Assembly (NCBI GenBank): GCA_013044365.1
Contig: JABEUP010000106.1
Coordinates: 1-22,232, forward strand
Source: Acidimicrobiaceae bacterium
GTDB taxonomy: Bacteria; Actinomycetota; Acidimicrobiia; Acidimicrobiales; Acidimicrobiaceae
DNA length: 22,232 bases
Reading direction: 5' to 3'
Each line of letters begins with the position of its first letter. The first letter of the stretch is position 1. Positions 7,447 through 15,994 of this stretch are shown piece by piece. Under the pieces are notes generated by a model, which was given only the letters and a program-made list of their open reading frames with translations, was not told the origin of the DNA and ran no database searches. The translations under genes were made by a program, and so were the position numbers.

Positions 7447-8340
7447 ATGGGTTGGGATATCGACGAGTACATATGGTCTGCGATACGTCTGGGTAACGGA
7501 ACCAGGGAAATGTACTCCGCAGATCTTTTTGCATTTTGCGGGTACTGTCAGAAAAATGGCCTTATCAGCCCGGATCAGATCAATAAAAAAGTTTTACAGG
7601 GCTATATCTCCAGTCTCATTATTGCAGGAAATTCCCGCCGTACCCTAACGAGAAAGCTGTCAGCGATCAGGGGCTATCTTAAGTTTCTCACCAGAGAGGG
7701 TCAGCTTGCTGAGAATCCCTCCCACGGGTTGTCTATAGGCCGGATTGAGGCCAAGCTTCCCAGGGTACTTTCCCGATATGATGCAGATCGTCTAATGAGT
7801 GCTCCCTCTAAAACGGGGACTCCTGATTATCTTGTTTCAAGGGATAATGCGATTTGCGAACTTCTCTACGGGTGTGGTCTGCGGGTGTCTGAGGTCGCAA
7901 AACTTGATGTGGATGACGTGGAATTAAATGGCGCATCCGTGACCGTGATGGGGAAAGGGCAGAAACAGCGTATCGTTCCCATGAACAAAGCTTGTGTTGT
8001 GTCGCTTACAAGTTACATCACCCGGGAACGGGGTTTAATGGTTGCTTCCTTGGGCTCAAAGCTTGGCGGATCGAGCGCTGCGCTATTTTATAATCGGGCG
8101 GGTCTAAGGATTGGAACCAGAGATATTCGAAGGATCCTTGATTCCAGAAGCGCTAGTCCGGTGAACCCGCATGCATTGCGGCATTCCTTTGCTACTCACC
8201 TTTTGGATGGTGGTGCAGACCTTAGGGTAATCCAGGAACTGCTCGGACATTCGAGAATCACATCTACCCAGGTGTACACAAAAGTCAGTAAAGACCAATT
8301 GATAAAGGTCCATGAACAGACCCATCCACGGAGTCGCTGA
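7447..8340 (+). CDS. xerC: site-specific tyrosine recombinase XerC
   Basis: The 297-residue product has an N-terminal SAM-like core-binding domain (about 1-90) and a C-terminal catalytic domain. All catalytic residues are present, numbered from ATG 7447: R146 in GCGLRVSE, K170 in GKGQKQR, H242 and R245 in HALRHSFATHLL, H268 in LLGHSRITSTQVYT, and nucleophile Y277. XerC with XerD resolves chromosome dimers at dif near the septum. XerC rather than XerD is favoured by length and by position beside rpsB, as in other actinobacteria. ATG 7447 is chosen over TTG 7441 because the AGGA-type site (about 7436-7439) is better spaced from the ATG. It is divergent from the FUSC gene with about 215 bases between them, and its own hairpin follows the stop codon. 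Confidence 0.9.
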   Translation: MGWDIDEYIWSAIRLGNGTREMYSADLFAFCGYCQKNGLISPDQINKKVLQGYISSLIIAGNSRRTLTRKLSAIRGYLKFLTREGQLAENPSHGLSIGRIEAKLPRVLSRYDADRLMSAPSKTGTPDYLVSRDNAICELLYGCGLRVSEVAKLDVDDVELNGASVTVMGKGQKQRIVPMNKACVVSLTSYITRERGLMVASLGSKLGGSSAALFYNRAGLRIGTRDIRRILDSRSASPVNPHALRHSFATHLLDGGADLRVIQELLGHSRITSTQVYTKVSKDQLIKVHEQTHPRSR

Positions 8341-8366
8341 AGGTGCTGTGAAACCTTAGCCACCTT
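8340..8366 (+). terminator. hairpin at the xerC stop codon, probable weak terminator
   Basis: AAGGTGCT (8340-8347) pairs with AGC plus ACCTT (8358-8366) with one bulged C and a 10-base loop, starting on the last base of the xerC TGA. The downstream stretch is A/T-rich with scattered T runs but no continuous T tract, so termination may be partial. Confidence 0.4.
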
Positions 8367-8791
8367 GAGTTCTTCAGAATTATTTAGCTTTGAATTTTCG
8401 GACATGTGTGTTTGGACAGCTGGGGTATGATAAAGGTGCCAGCCGTCATGTTTCGGGTACTCGTTTTGTCTGCCAAATGGTAGAATCTGACGCTTCTAAT
8501 AAGATATTACTGGAAACTGACTTCAGCGATGGCCTGGATATGTCCAATTTGACGGGAACAGTAGAGCTAAATTATTTGCGAAGCAGCGGCTCAGTTAAAG
8601 GCAAATTGTAGGTCGCCGGTCGTTTAAGATAAATAATTCGTGCCAAAGGTCTCCGGTTCGCTCGAAAGCAACTTTGTAGCCTGCTAGGCTATCTCCTGCT
8701 AATTTCGCAAATTAAATTCATACTTCCGGGTCCCTTCGGTCGTCTTTAGACGCCTTGCCGGAAGTTTTGACTAACCGATGGGAGGAATGTA
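8367..8791 (+). promoter_or_regulatory. rpsB upstream region and leader
   Basis: About 425 bases separate the xerC hairpin from rpsB. A 73-codon frame (TTG 8390 to TAG 8611) is unrecognised and lacks a ribosome site, so it is not called. The promoter for the rpsB-tsf transcript should lie here. A possible extended -10 is TGCTAATTT near 8698, without a clear -35. The last 70 bases carry a nested stem-loop and a strong GGAGG (8781-8785) six bases before the rpsB ATG. Confidence 0.4.
8722..8765 (+). promoter_or_regulatory. nested stem-loop in the rpsB leader, candidate S2 autoregulatory or attenuation element
   Basis: ACTTCCGG (8722-8729) pairs perfectly with CCGGAAGT (8758-8765). Inside, CGTC (8741-8744) and GACG (8749-8752) form a second hairpin with a TTTA loop. 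TTTT follows the outer stem, and the ribosome site of rpsB starts 15 bases further on. Autogenous control of rpsB by S2 through a leader structure is established in gamma-proteobacteria; this element is not obviously the same fold, so the regulatory role is inferred from place and shape. Confidence 0.45.
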
Positions 8792-9655
8792 ATGGCTGCA
8801 GAGCCAGTAGTTACCATGAGTCAGCTTCTTGAGGCCGGTGTCCACTTTGGTCACCAGACTCGCAGGTGGAACCCGAAGATGCGCCGGTTTATCCACGGCG
8901 AGCGAAACGGTATTTATGTAATCGATCTCAAGCAGACGCTGAAGAACATTGAGGTTGCATATACATTCGTACGGGACCTGGCTGCCAAGGGCGGTACCGT
9001 CATGTTCGTAGGGACCAAGAAACAAACGCAAGATCCCGTATCAAAGTACGCGCAGATGATGGGGATGCCCTATGTCAATGAGCGATGGTTGGGTGGAATG
9101 CTCACCAACTTTTCCACTATTGCCGGCCGCGTTAAAAAGATGCAAGAGTATGAGCGAATGAAGGCTGCAGGAGACTTTGAGAGCATGCCTAAAAAAGAGG
9201 CGCTGATTCTCTCGCGCGAACTCGAGAAACTTCAAAGGAACCTTGGTGGCCTGCGCGAAATGACCAGGCTTCCGGATGCCATTTTTATTATTGATACCAA
9301 GAAAGAGCATATTGCGGTAACCGAAGCAAACAAACTTGGAATCCCGATCGTTGCGGTGGTTGACACAAACTGCGATCCTGATGTCATTGACTATGTCATA
9401 CCGGGTAATGACGATGCGATTCGTTCCGGTGATTTGATGTGCAGGATAATCTACGATGCGATTCAAGAGGGCCGCAAGATTCAGAGATTTCGTAACCCAC
9501 AGGCAGCAGCCTCTGCTGAGAATGAGTCGCGTAGGTCAGCCCAGCAGGCTGAGGCTCGTCGTTTGGCAGTTGAGGAGGCGAAGGAGAGAGAAACTCGCCT
9601 TGCAAATCTTCAGGCTGAAGCTCGTAAGGCTACTGGTGCAGTTGATGAGGATTAG
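8792..9655 (+). CDS. rpsB: 30S ribosomal protein S2
   Basis: The 287-residue protein shows the S2 family signatures: LLEAGVHFGHQTRRWNPKM (residues 11-29), FIHGERNGIYVIDLKQT, FVGTKKQ, NERWLGGMLTNF and DTNCDPDVIDYVIPGNDDA. S2 binds the head-platform junction of the small subunit. The C-terminal tail (about 235-287) is charged, Ala/Glu/Arg-rich and likely helical; it makes the protein longer than the roughly 240 residues of E. coli S2, as is common in actinobacteria. The start ATG 8792 is fixed by GGAGG at 8781-8785. It is followed by tsf after 116 bases, the usual order, and is probably co-transcribed with it from an upstream promoter whose leader contains a nested hairpin. Confidence 0.98.
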   Translation: MAAEPVVTMSQLLEAGVHFGHQTRRWNPKMRRFIHGERNGIYVIDLKQTLKNIEVAYTFVRDLAAKGGTVMFVGTKKQTQDPVSKYAQMMGMPYVNERWLGGMLTNFSTIAGRVKKMQEYERMKAAGDFESMPKKEALILSRELEKLQRNLGGLREMTRLPDAIFIIDTKKEHIAVTEANKLGIPIVAVVDTNCDPDVIDYVIPGNDDAIRSGDLMCRIIYDAIQEGRKIQRFRNPQAAASAENESRRSAQQAEARRLAVEEAKERETRLANLQAEARKATGAVDED

Positions 9656-9771
9656 CTGGTCAGAGTGATGATTAGCAGATAAAGTTGGAATTTGATAGAT
9701 CTGATAAGGTTGCGAAGTTCGTCAATTGCTTGGACGAGTTATGAAGTATGTGATTGAAAGGGTAAAGTTAT

Positions 9772-10578
9772 ATGGCAATTAGCGCCGCCGATGTGCAGGC
9801 TCTCCGCCGAGCCACTGGTGCTGGAATGATGGATGCCAAAAAGGCTCTTGAGGAAGTTGGTGGAGACCAGGATGCAGCTGCCAAACTTCTTAGAGAGCGC
9901 GGACTAGCTGGTGCCGCAAAAAGAGATGACCGTGAAAATTCCCAGGGTGCAGTAGCCTTGCTGATCAACCCGGAGCACACCGTGGGCGCGATCATCGAAT
10001 TGAAATGTGAAACGGATTTTGTCGCAAAGAGCAAGGAATTTGTGGGCTTGGCAAACAAGCTGGTTGCTTCGGTAGCGTCGTCGTCAGATGCTCCCGAAGC
10101 AGTGACAGAAAGTTTCAGCGATGAAATTGAAGCACTCAAGATCACCCTCAAAGAAAATATCGCTATTGGCAGGCTTACGCGATTTGCCACCCAGAGTCCT
10201 CACGTTATCGATGGTTACCTGCACATTCAATCAGAGCGCGGGGTTCAGGCCGTACTCGTGGAGATTGATGGCGGGTCGGTGGAATTGGCGCATGATATCG
10301 CTGTCCATATAGGGTTTGCAAAGCCGACTTATCTTTGCCGCGAGGATGTTCCCTCGGATATCGTCGAAGCTGAAAGAGTGACTCTTGAGGCGATATCGCG
10401 GAACGAAGGAAAGCCTGAGGCCGCGCTTCAAAAGATAATTGAAGGTCGTTTAAACGGATTCTTCCGTCAGATCTGTCTAATAGAGCAGGATTACGCCAAA
10501 GACGACAAGCAGAGCGTTGCTCAGATACTGGGCAAACATAAGATAATTCGGTTCAGCCAAGTAATAGTCGGAGCCTAA
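9772..10578 (+). CDS. tsf: elongation factor Ts
   Basis: The 268-residue protein begins with the UBA-like domain (AADVQALRRATGAGMMDAKK, residues 5-24, with DAKKALEE) and carries the TDFVAKS motif (81-87) that contacts EF-Tu during GDP release. A core domain follows with the expected EF-Ts repeats (IGFAKPTYLCREDVP, then the C-terminal helix pair). It is the nucleotide exchange factor that recharges EF-Tu in the cytoplasm. The start ATG 9772 follows GAAAGGG by about ten bases. The stop codon lies one base before the TTG start of pyrH, so translation of the two is likely coupled. The 116-base gap to rpsB holds an imperfect direct repeat (CAGATAAAGTTG / CTGATAAGGTTG) of unknown meaning. Confidence 0.97.
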   Translation: MAISAADVQALRRATGAGMMDAKKALEEVGGDQDAAAKLLRERGLAGAAKRDDRENSQGAVALLINPEHTVGAIIELKCETDFVAKSKEFVGLANKLVASVASSSDAPEAVTESFSDEIEALKITLKENIAIGRLTRFATQSPHVIDGYLHIQSERGVQAVLVEIDGGSVELAHDIAVHIGFAKPTYLCREDVPSDIVEAERVTLEAISRNEGKPEAALQKIIEGRLNGFFRQICLIEQDYAKDDKQSVAQILGKHKIIRFSQVIVGA

Positions 10579-10579
10579 A

Positions 10580-11338
10580 TTGTCATACTCAGAGGTGGTA
10601 GAGAGGGCCAACCACTCTCGTTCCCGATGGCGGCGGATCGTATTGAAGCTGTCGGGTGAGGCTCTTGCAAGTTCTGCATCTGATGAGGTTGTTGACGCGA
10701 ATGTTTTAGATCAACTTGCGACTGAGATTGTGGCTGTCAAGTCGATTCTGGGTGTTGAGATTACCATTGTGGTCGGTGGGGGAAATATCTGGAGAGGCAC
10801 TACCGGAGTAGGGTCTACTTTGGAAAGAGCTACCTCAGACCACATGGGAATGCTTGCCACCGTAATTAACGCTCTTGCTCTCCAAAGTGCAATCGAACGC
10901 AAAGGGCAGGCTGTAAGGGTTCAAAGCGCGATACAGATGGCTGAACTAGCCGAGCCATACATTAGGCGTCGAGCAATACGGCACCTCGAAAAAGGGCGAA
11001 TCGTAATATTTGCCGCCGGCACCGGGAGTCCCTACTTTACGACAGACACCGCGGCGGCGCTCCGTGGAGCAGAAATCGGTGCCGATGCAATTCTTAAAGG
11101 CACACATTCAGGTATCGACGGCGTCTATTCGGCGGATCCACGGCTGGATCACTTAGCAGTGCGATTTGATGACGTTTCGTTCATGGATGTTGTCTCCAGA
11201 GAACTGAAAGTAATGGATCTTACTGCCATCACGTTTTGCAAGGACAATAATTTACCGATTTTAGTCTTTGACATCATGACCCCCGGGAACATTTTGCGTG
11301 CCCTGATAGGCGAGCAGTTAGGTACATTGGTGAGTTGA
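10580..11338 (+). CDS. pyrH: UMP kinase (UMP phosphorylating to UDP)
   Basis: The 252-residue protein has the bacterial UMP kinase hallmarks: RRIVLKLSGEAL (18-29), GGGNIWRG, LGMLATVINAL-type helix (here MGMLATVINALAL), AAGTGSPYFTTDTAAALRGAE and ADAILKGTHSGIDGVYSADPR. These form the amino-acid-kinase fold with its phosphate loops and nucleotide-specific region. It phosphorylates UMP to UDP with ATP in pyrimidine nucleotide synthesis and works as a hexamer in bacteria. TTG 10580 is taken as the start because GGAG (10570-10573) lies six bases upstream inside the tsf end; GTG 10595 is an alternative. The N-terminal tail of about 17 residues before the kinase core is slightly long. Its TGA overlaps the frr ATG by one base. 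Confidence 0.95.
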   Translation: MSYSEVVERANHSRSRWRRIVLKLSGEALASSASDEVVDANVLDQLATEIVAVKSILGVEITIVVGGGNIWRGTTGVGSTLERATSDHMGMLATVINALALQSAIERKGQAVRVQSAIQMAELAEPYIRRRAIRHLEKGRIVIFAAGTGSPYFTTDTAAALRGAEIGADAILKGTHSGIDGVYSADPRLDHLAVRFDDVSFMDVVSRELKVMDLTAITFCKDNNLPILVFDIMTPGNILRALIGEQLGTLVS

Positions 11339-11907
11339 TGGAAAATTCAATTATTTCTGAGAATGTCGAATCCGCCAGGGAAAAGATGTTGCGGGCGATT
11401 GCCCACGCTCAACAGGAGTTTGCTAATGTGCGAACTGGAAGAGCCTCTCCCGCGCTGATTGAGAGACTCCAGGTGGAGTACTATGGGACCAGCGTTCCAC
11501 TGCAGCAAATTGCCGGACTGTCGGTTCCCGAGGCGAGGGTATTGCTGGTCACTCCTTATGATAGAGGAGCACTGTCAGCTATCGAGAGAGCTATCCAGCA
11601 GTCGGATCTTGGCATTAATCCCTCTAATGACGGTCAGATCATTAGACTTGTATTTCCGACACTGAATGAAGAGCGGCGTAAAGAGCTCGTAAAGGTCGTA
11701 AGGGCCAAAGCAGAGGAAGCGCGGGTAGCAATTAGAAATCTCAGAAGAGCCTCCAGGCATGAACTCGATGTGGCACAAAAAGACGGCAAAATAACTACCG
11801 ATGACCTTGAGCATGCCGAGAAGGAACTTGATAAAGTAACTGCTGAGTACGTGGGGGAACTAGACAAGATGCTTGCTACGAAAGAAAAAGAACTGCTTGA
11901 GGTCTAA
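11338..11907 (+). CDS. frr: ribosome recycling factor
   Basis: The 189-residue protein matches RRF over its whole length: ANVRTGRASPALIERLQVEYYG, PLQQIAGLSVPEARVL, PYDRGALSAIERAI, GINPSNDGQIIRLVFPTLNEERR, and the C-terminal helix with RRASRHELD. It splits post-termination 70S ribosomes together with EF-G. The two-domain L shape (three-helix bundle plus beta/alpha cap) is implied by the motif order. ATG 11338 shares its A with the TGA stop of pyrH, so it is translationally coupled. The TTG three bases upstream is less likely. It lies 41 bases before cdsA; the undecaprenyl diphosphate synthase gene often found between these two elsewhere is absent here. Confidence 0.97.
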   Translation: MENSIISENVESAREKMLRAIAHAQQEFANVRTGRASPALIERLQVEYYGTSVPLQQIAGLSVPEARVLLVTPYDRGALSAIERAIQQSDLGINPSNDGQIIRLVFPTLNEERRKELVKVVRAKAEEARVAIRNLRRASRHELDVAQKDGKITTDDLEHAEKELDKVTAEYVGELDKMLATKEKELLEV

Positions 11908-11948
11908 GAAAGGCCCTTTTCGCTGTCTATCGTGGGGCTGGAGGAATC

Positions 11949-13502
11949 ATGGCGGAATATGGCGGACCGATCGATTCGGAAGATGACAAACCCGGTATTT
12001 ATGGCGACTATCTGATCGAACCTCGGCCCATCGAAAATTCGGGCAATGACAGCTTTCCGCTGCCTCACTGGACCGATCCTCCAACTGGCGAGATTCCGGC
12101 AGTGCTGTCCGAACTTAACGGGGAGGACACTTCAATAAAGTCAAGGATTTCATCCCTCAGGTTTTCGTCGTTTTTCGGTTCCGCAACCGAGGAGACCGCA
12201 ACACCATTGTCGGATCATTTCGGAGAGGCGGATGACGGCGACAATGATGCGTCAACGTCTCGGCGGTCACGTCCGACATTGCGCGAGGACCGCACCTATA
12301 GGCGACAGGCCATAAAGCCACAGAAAACCGAGGCTTTGAAAATCTCATCAAGATATGATTCATCGCGGCGTAACCGGGCCAACAGTGCCAAGTTTGATAA
12401 TGGTGGTCCCGATGAGGTATTTGAATCCCCCGAAGAGATTGAGTTGCCTGACAAGCGTTTTAATATATCATTGCCAAAGTTACCGGGTGATCTGCGACGA
12501 AAATCGATGGCTTCCAGCGAGGACGGTCGAAACTTCGAACCACAAGACCACCAAACCGGTACCACCGGTGATTCCAGCGGCGATGAGCATGCCGTATCGG
12601 AAGATTATGTTCCAAGTTCATTTGCATCGAGGAGGGCGCGCATCTCTAAGACGAGAGAAGCGTCCCCTTCGGCTCGAGCTGGCAGGAGGGGCCCGATTTT
12701 CGTCCGGGTCACCACGGGTGTCCTTCTGGGTGCCGTGGTGCTTTTGGCATTCCATTTCGGCAGCGTGACCACACTTGGAGTTGTCGCAGTCGCTATTTTT
12801 ATGGCGATAATCGAGTTTTACGACACTCTCAGGCGTGCGGGATTCAAGCCCGCCTCTTTGCTAGGTATCGCTGGAACTCTTTCGCTTCTGATCACCACTT
12901 ATCAGAAGGGTGCGAATGGAATCGCACTCGTTTTTGCCTCAATGATGATTGCCTCGATGTTATGGTATTTGGTGGGAGTCATTCGGGGTCAGCCAACTAT
13001 AAATATTTCAGTCACCTTTTTGGGATTCATTTGGATTGGTGGATTGGGATCATTTGCTGCCGCCATCCTCAGGCCTCAGGATTTTCCTCATTCGCATGGT
13101 GTTGCCTATTTGATGGGGGCTTTGATTGCAACGGTTGCAAATGATACCGCCGCTTACTTTGTCGGGTCTTGGTTTGGCAAGCACAAGATGGCTCCAGAAA
13201 TCAGTCCCACAAAGTCCTGGGAGGGGCTGATAGCAGGGGCCATCGCATCGGTGTTCATAAGTGCTGTTGTAGTGTCGCAGATCTCACCTTGGACAGTGTC
13301 AAAAGCCGTTGTCCTGGGGATTGTTGTCGCTGTTGTTGCTCCGCTCGGTGATCTTTCGGAATCTATGATCAAGCGCGATCTTCATATCAAGGACATGGGA
13401 AAATTATTACCCGGCCACGGTGGTATGCTCGACAGAATAGATGGCTTATTGTTCGTTTTGCCAACTGTCTACTATTTGCTCAAGATCCTTAATCTTAGCT
13501 AA
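11949..13502 (+). CDS. cdsA: phosphatidate cytidylyltransferase (CDP-diglyceride synthetase) with long N-terminal extension
   Basis: Residues about 248-517 form the membrane enzyme, with roughly eight hydrophobic segments and the CTP-transferase signature SESMIKRDLHIKDMGKLLPG (470-489) followed by HGGMLDRIDGL. NDTAAYFVG and SPTKSWEGLIAG are also typical. It makes CDP-diacylglycerol from phosphatidic acid and CTP. Residues 1-248 are a polar, Ser/Asp/Arg/Pro-rich stretch without membrane segments or a recognised domain. Within it, one compact motif stands out (LPHWTDPPTGEIPAVL, 38-53). Typical CdsA proteins are about 270-300 residues, so half of this one is extra and likely cytoplasmic and disordered. 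The start ATG 11949 has GGAGG six bases upstream, and the frame stays open with normal codon use, so the extension is real coding sequence. dxr follows after 12-24 bases. Confidence 0.93.
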   Translation: MAEYGGPIDSEDDKPGIYGDYLIEPRPIENSGNDSFPLPHWTDPPTGEIPAVLSELNGEDTSIKSRISSLRFSSFFGSATEETATPLSDHFGEADDGDNDASTSRRSRPTLREDRTYRRQAIKPQKTEALKISSRYDSSRRNRANSAKFDNGGPDEVFESPEEIELPDKRFNISLPKLPGDLRRKSMASSEDGRNFEPQDHQTGTTGDSSGDEHAVSEDYVPSSFASRRARISKTREASPSARAGRRGPIFVRVTTGVLLGAVVLLAFHFGSVTTLGVVAVAIFMAIIEFYDTLRRAGFKPASLLGIAGTLSLLITTYQKGANGIALVFASMMIASMLWYLVGVIRGQPTINISVTFLGFIWIGGLGSFAAAILRPQDFPHSHGVAYLMGALIATVANDTAAYFVGSWFGKHKMAPEISPTKSWEGLIAGAIASVFISAVVVSQISPWTVSKAVVLGIVVAVVAPLGDLSESMIKRDLHIKDMGKLLPGHGGMLDRIDGLLFVLPTVYYLLKILNLS

Positions 13503-13526
13503 AAAGCGCGTTTCTTGGAGTTTAAA

Positions 13527-14678
13527 TTGGTTCAGGTAAGTATTGCGGGTTCTACTGGTTCGGTCGGCAGACAGGCTCTCGATGTAATTTCAGTGAATCA
13601 TAACCAGTTCGAACTGACGGCAATCTTTGCCAACTCCAGTGTCGATCTTCTTGCAGTTCAAGCTAATTCATTTCGACCTCAGCTTGTGGGTCTGGGTGGC
13701 AAGGAACATGTCAAAGCGTTGCGCGATCAATTGAACTATTCTCCAGAAGTTGTAGCAGGCGAAGAGGCCTTGATTGCCGTGGCCGAGGCTGGAGATGTGG
13801 TGCTCAATGCTGTGGTTGGATTTGCGGGTCTGCCTGTAACAATTTCAACTTTGGAGTTGGGCAAACGCCTTGCCCTTGCCAATAAGGAATCTTTGGTGGC
13901 TGCGGGCGATCTGGTGGCAAAGGTGCGCTGGGCTAACGGAGGAGAGATCATACCGGTTGATTCGGAGCACTCGGCAATTCACCAGGCGTTGCGTTCCAGT
14001 TTCTTTGTTGACCTGGAGGTATCGAAGATAATTTTGACGGCGTCCGGCGGTCCCTTTAGAGGCAAGGACGTGGAATTCCTTTCGAGAGCCACGCTCGAGG
14101 AGGCGCTGGCACATCCAACCTGGTCAATGGGCCCGAAGATCTCCGTTGACTCCTCTACGTTGATGAACAAGGGTTTAGAAGTGATAGAGGCCCACGAACT
14201 CTTCGGCATAGACTACGACAAGATCGAGGTAGTTGTGCATCCGCAGTCCGTAGTCCACTCCATAGTGGAGTATACAGACGGTTCCGCGGTAGCACAGATC
14301 TCTGGTCCAGATATGAGGCTTCCGATCGGATATGCGCTCGGTTATCCATCACGGCTAAAGCAACCCTTTGGCTCGCTGAACTGGAAGGAATCAAGGTTAT
14401 TGGAATTCGAAGCTCCCGACCTGAAGAATTTTCCAGCCTTGTCCCTGGCTTACGAAGCCGGGCGTCGGGGTGGGGGTGCTCCGGCTTGGTTGAATGCAGC
14501 CAACGAAGTAGGAGTTGGCGCCTTTCTTGCTGGTCAAATCCATTGGATGGACATCGTGAAGGTTGTCCTCTCGAGTTTCGGGCGTTACGAAGATGTTGGT
14601 CTCTACTCAATCGAAGATGTGTTGGACACGGATGCCCGGGCACGGAGATTGACCCAGTCTATTATTGAGAATTTATGA
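13527..14678 (+). CDS. dxr: 1-deoxy-D-xylulose 5-phosphate reductoisomerase
   Basis: The 383-residue enzyme converts DXP to 2-C-methyl-D-erythritol 4-phosphate with NADPH, the first committed step of the MEP isoprenoid pathway. Numbered from TTG 13527 it shows the NADPH loop GSTGSVG (8-14), metal ligands D145 and E147 in VDSEHSAIHQ, then ASGGPF, HPTWSMGPKISVDSSTLMNK with E218 in KGLEVIEA, VHPQSVVHSIV, DMRLPIGYAL and NAANEVGVGAFL. TTG 13527 is preferred over TTG 13515 because GGAG (13517-13520) sits six bases before it and the NADPH strand begins at once. The gene overlaps rseP by four bases (ATGA), and cdsA ends just upstream, so all three are one transcription unit. IspG, a later step of the same pathway, lies one gene further on. 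Confidence 0.97.
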   Translation: MVQVSIAGSTGSVGRQALDVISVNHNQFELTAIFANSSVDLLAVQANSFRPQLVGLGGKEHVKALRDQLNYSPEVVAGEEALIAVAEAGDVVLNAVVGFAGLPVTISTLELGKRLALANKESLVAAGDLVAKVRWANGGEIIPVDSEHSAIHQALRSSFFVDLEVSKIILTASGGPFRGKDVEFLSRATLEEALAHPTWSMGPKISVDSSTLMNKGLEVIEAHELFGIDYDKIEVVVHPQSVVHSIVEYTDGSAVAQISGPDMRLPIGYALGYPSRLKQPFGSLNWKESRLLEFEAPDLKNFPALSLAYEAGRRGGGAPAWLNAANEVGVGAFLAGQIHWMDIVKVVLSSFGRYEDVGLYSIEDVLDTDARARRLTQSIIENL

Positions 14679-15994
14679 CAATTTTTGAAAATCATGACGT
14701 GAATAACGCGGCCAGTTCCGGTAAAACAGGTGGTTCGGATTTGGACAGAACTCAAAGGATTCGTTCACTGATGAAGCTCGTCCTAGCAGTTGCCGCAATC
14801 GTTGCATTTGGGTTATATACCAATTCCATTGCCACGATAGCGGTAATTTTTGCTCTGGTTCTTATGATCATGCTTCACGAACTCGGTCATTTTATAACTG
14901 CAAAGATCTCCGGCATGAAGGTGACAGAGTACTTTTTGGGCTTTGGACCTAGAATCTGGTCGATTAGAAGGGGTGAGACGGAGTACGGAGTCAAGGCCAT
15001 ACCTGCCGGAGGCTACGTTCGAATACTGGGAATGAATTCTATGGAGTCCGTGGATCCCGTTGACGAGGCGCGAACATTTCGTCAGTCCAGTTTCCCGAGG
15101 AGAATCACGGTGGCGGTTGCCGGGTCCTTCATGCATTTCGTCATGGCATTCTTTCTGCTTTGGTCCTTGTTCAGTTTCATAGGTGTTCCCAACACGTCCA
15201 AAGTGCAGATTGCCGCATTAAGCAGTTTTGATAATCAGGTTACCCCAGCAGCTAAGGCGGGTCTCCTCCCCGGGGATATCATCGTATCAGCTGACGGGCA
15301 TAACATAACGGGTGCTTCTCAACTCGCGTCAGTTATATCCAAATCAGTTAATAAGCCGGTATCGATCGTGATTTCCCGCGATGGTCACCGTATCGATAAG
15401 ACTGTCACCCCAGTGAGTTCGAGCGGCGTGAGCATATCCGGGCAAACGTTTCAGCCTGGCAAGAGTCCGGCCGGGGTGATCGGCGTGGAATTGTCAGCTC
15501 CTGTGCAGGAGCTGAATCCGTTTTCCGCCATCGGCGCTTCCTTTAGCAATATGTGGAGTTATTCGGTACAGACGGTCTCGGCTTTGGCCAGTCATTTTTC
15601 GCCACACGGGATCTCCGGGTACGTCCAACAGCTGCAGCATCCGTCCACTCAAATAAATTCGCCGGGAGCTTCGTCACGCTTCGAATCACCGGTTGGGATC
15701 GTAAGGCTGGCTTCTCAAGCGGCCCAGTCGGGGATTGGCCCAGTGCTGTCGCTACTTTTTTCGATTAACATTTTTGTAGGGATTTTCAATCTTATTCCGC
15801 TGCTTCCTCTTGACGGAGGGCACGTCATTGTTGCCGTTTACGAGCGTCTTCGCTCCAGTAAGCAGAGGCGTTACCATGTCGACATAATGAAGTTGATGCC
15901 CCTTACCTATGTGGTGGTAACTGTTATTGTGTTATTGGGAGTGACCGCTCTTTATCTTGACGTTACTCATCCTCTCGCAAATCCGTTCGGATAG
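14675..15994 (+). CDS. rseP: RseP/S2P-type site-2 metalloprotease (M50 family) with PDZ domain
   Basis: The 439-residue membrane protease has its zinc site HELGH at residues 68-72 in the first core helix and the third ligand D380 in FNLIPLLPLDGGH. A single PDZ domain spans about residues 178-248 (AAKAGLLPGDIIVSADGHNI). AGGYVRILGM is the conserved membrane re-entrant segment. The family cuts membrane-bound regulators within the bilayer, such as anti-sigma factors (RseP in E. coli, Rip1 in mycobacteria); no such substrate gene is in the window. A polar N-terminal tail of about 30 residues precedes the first membrane helix, which is longer than usual. ATG 14675 overlaps the dxr stop by four bases, as in many bacteria where dxr and this protease are paired. 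Confidence 0.95.
   Translation: MTIFENHDVNNAASSGKTGGSDLDRTQRIRSLMKLVLAVAAIVAFGLYTNSIATIAVIFALVLMIMLHELGHFITAKISGMKVTEYFLGFGPRIWSIRRGETEYGVKAIPAGGYVRILGMNSMESVDPVDEARTFRQSSFPRRITVAVAGSFMHFVMAFFLLWSLFSFIGVPNTSKVQIAALSSFDNQVTPAAKAGLLPGDIIVSADGHNITGASQLASVISKSVNKPVSIVISRDGHRIDKTVTPVSSSGVSISGQTFQPGKSPAGVIGVELSAPVQELNPFSAIGASFSNMWSYSVQTVSALASHFSPHGISGYVQQLQHPSTQINSPGASSRFESPVGIVRLASQAAQSGIGPVLSLLFSINIFVGIFNLIPLLPLDGGHVIVAVYERLRSSKQRRYHVDIMKLMPLTYVVVTVIVLLGVTALYLDVTHPLANPFG

Noticed and set aside
8390..8611. 73-codon plus-strand frame upstream of rpsB
   Set aside because: TTG start without a ribosome site, no recognisable motif, and it lies in the expected promoter/leader region.
9041..9466. 141-codon minus-strand frame opposite rpsB
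   Set aside because: It is fully antisense to a certain ribosomal protein gene and has no domain; a shadow frame.
14155..14643. 162-codon minus-strand frame opposite dxr
   Set aside because: It is fully antisense to dxr, with low-complexity Arg/Ser/Pro-rich product typical of shadow frames.
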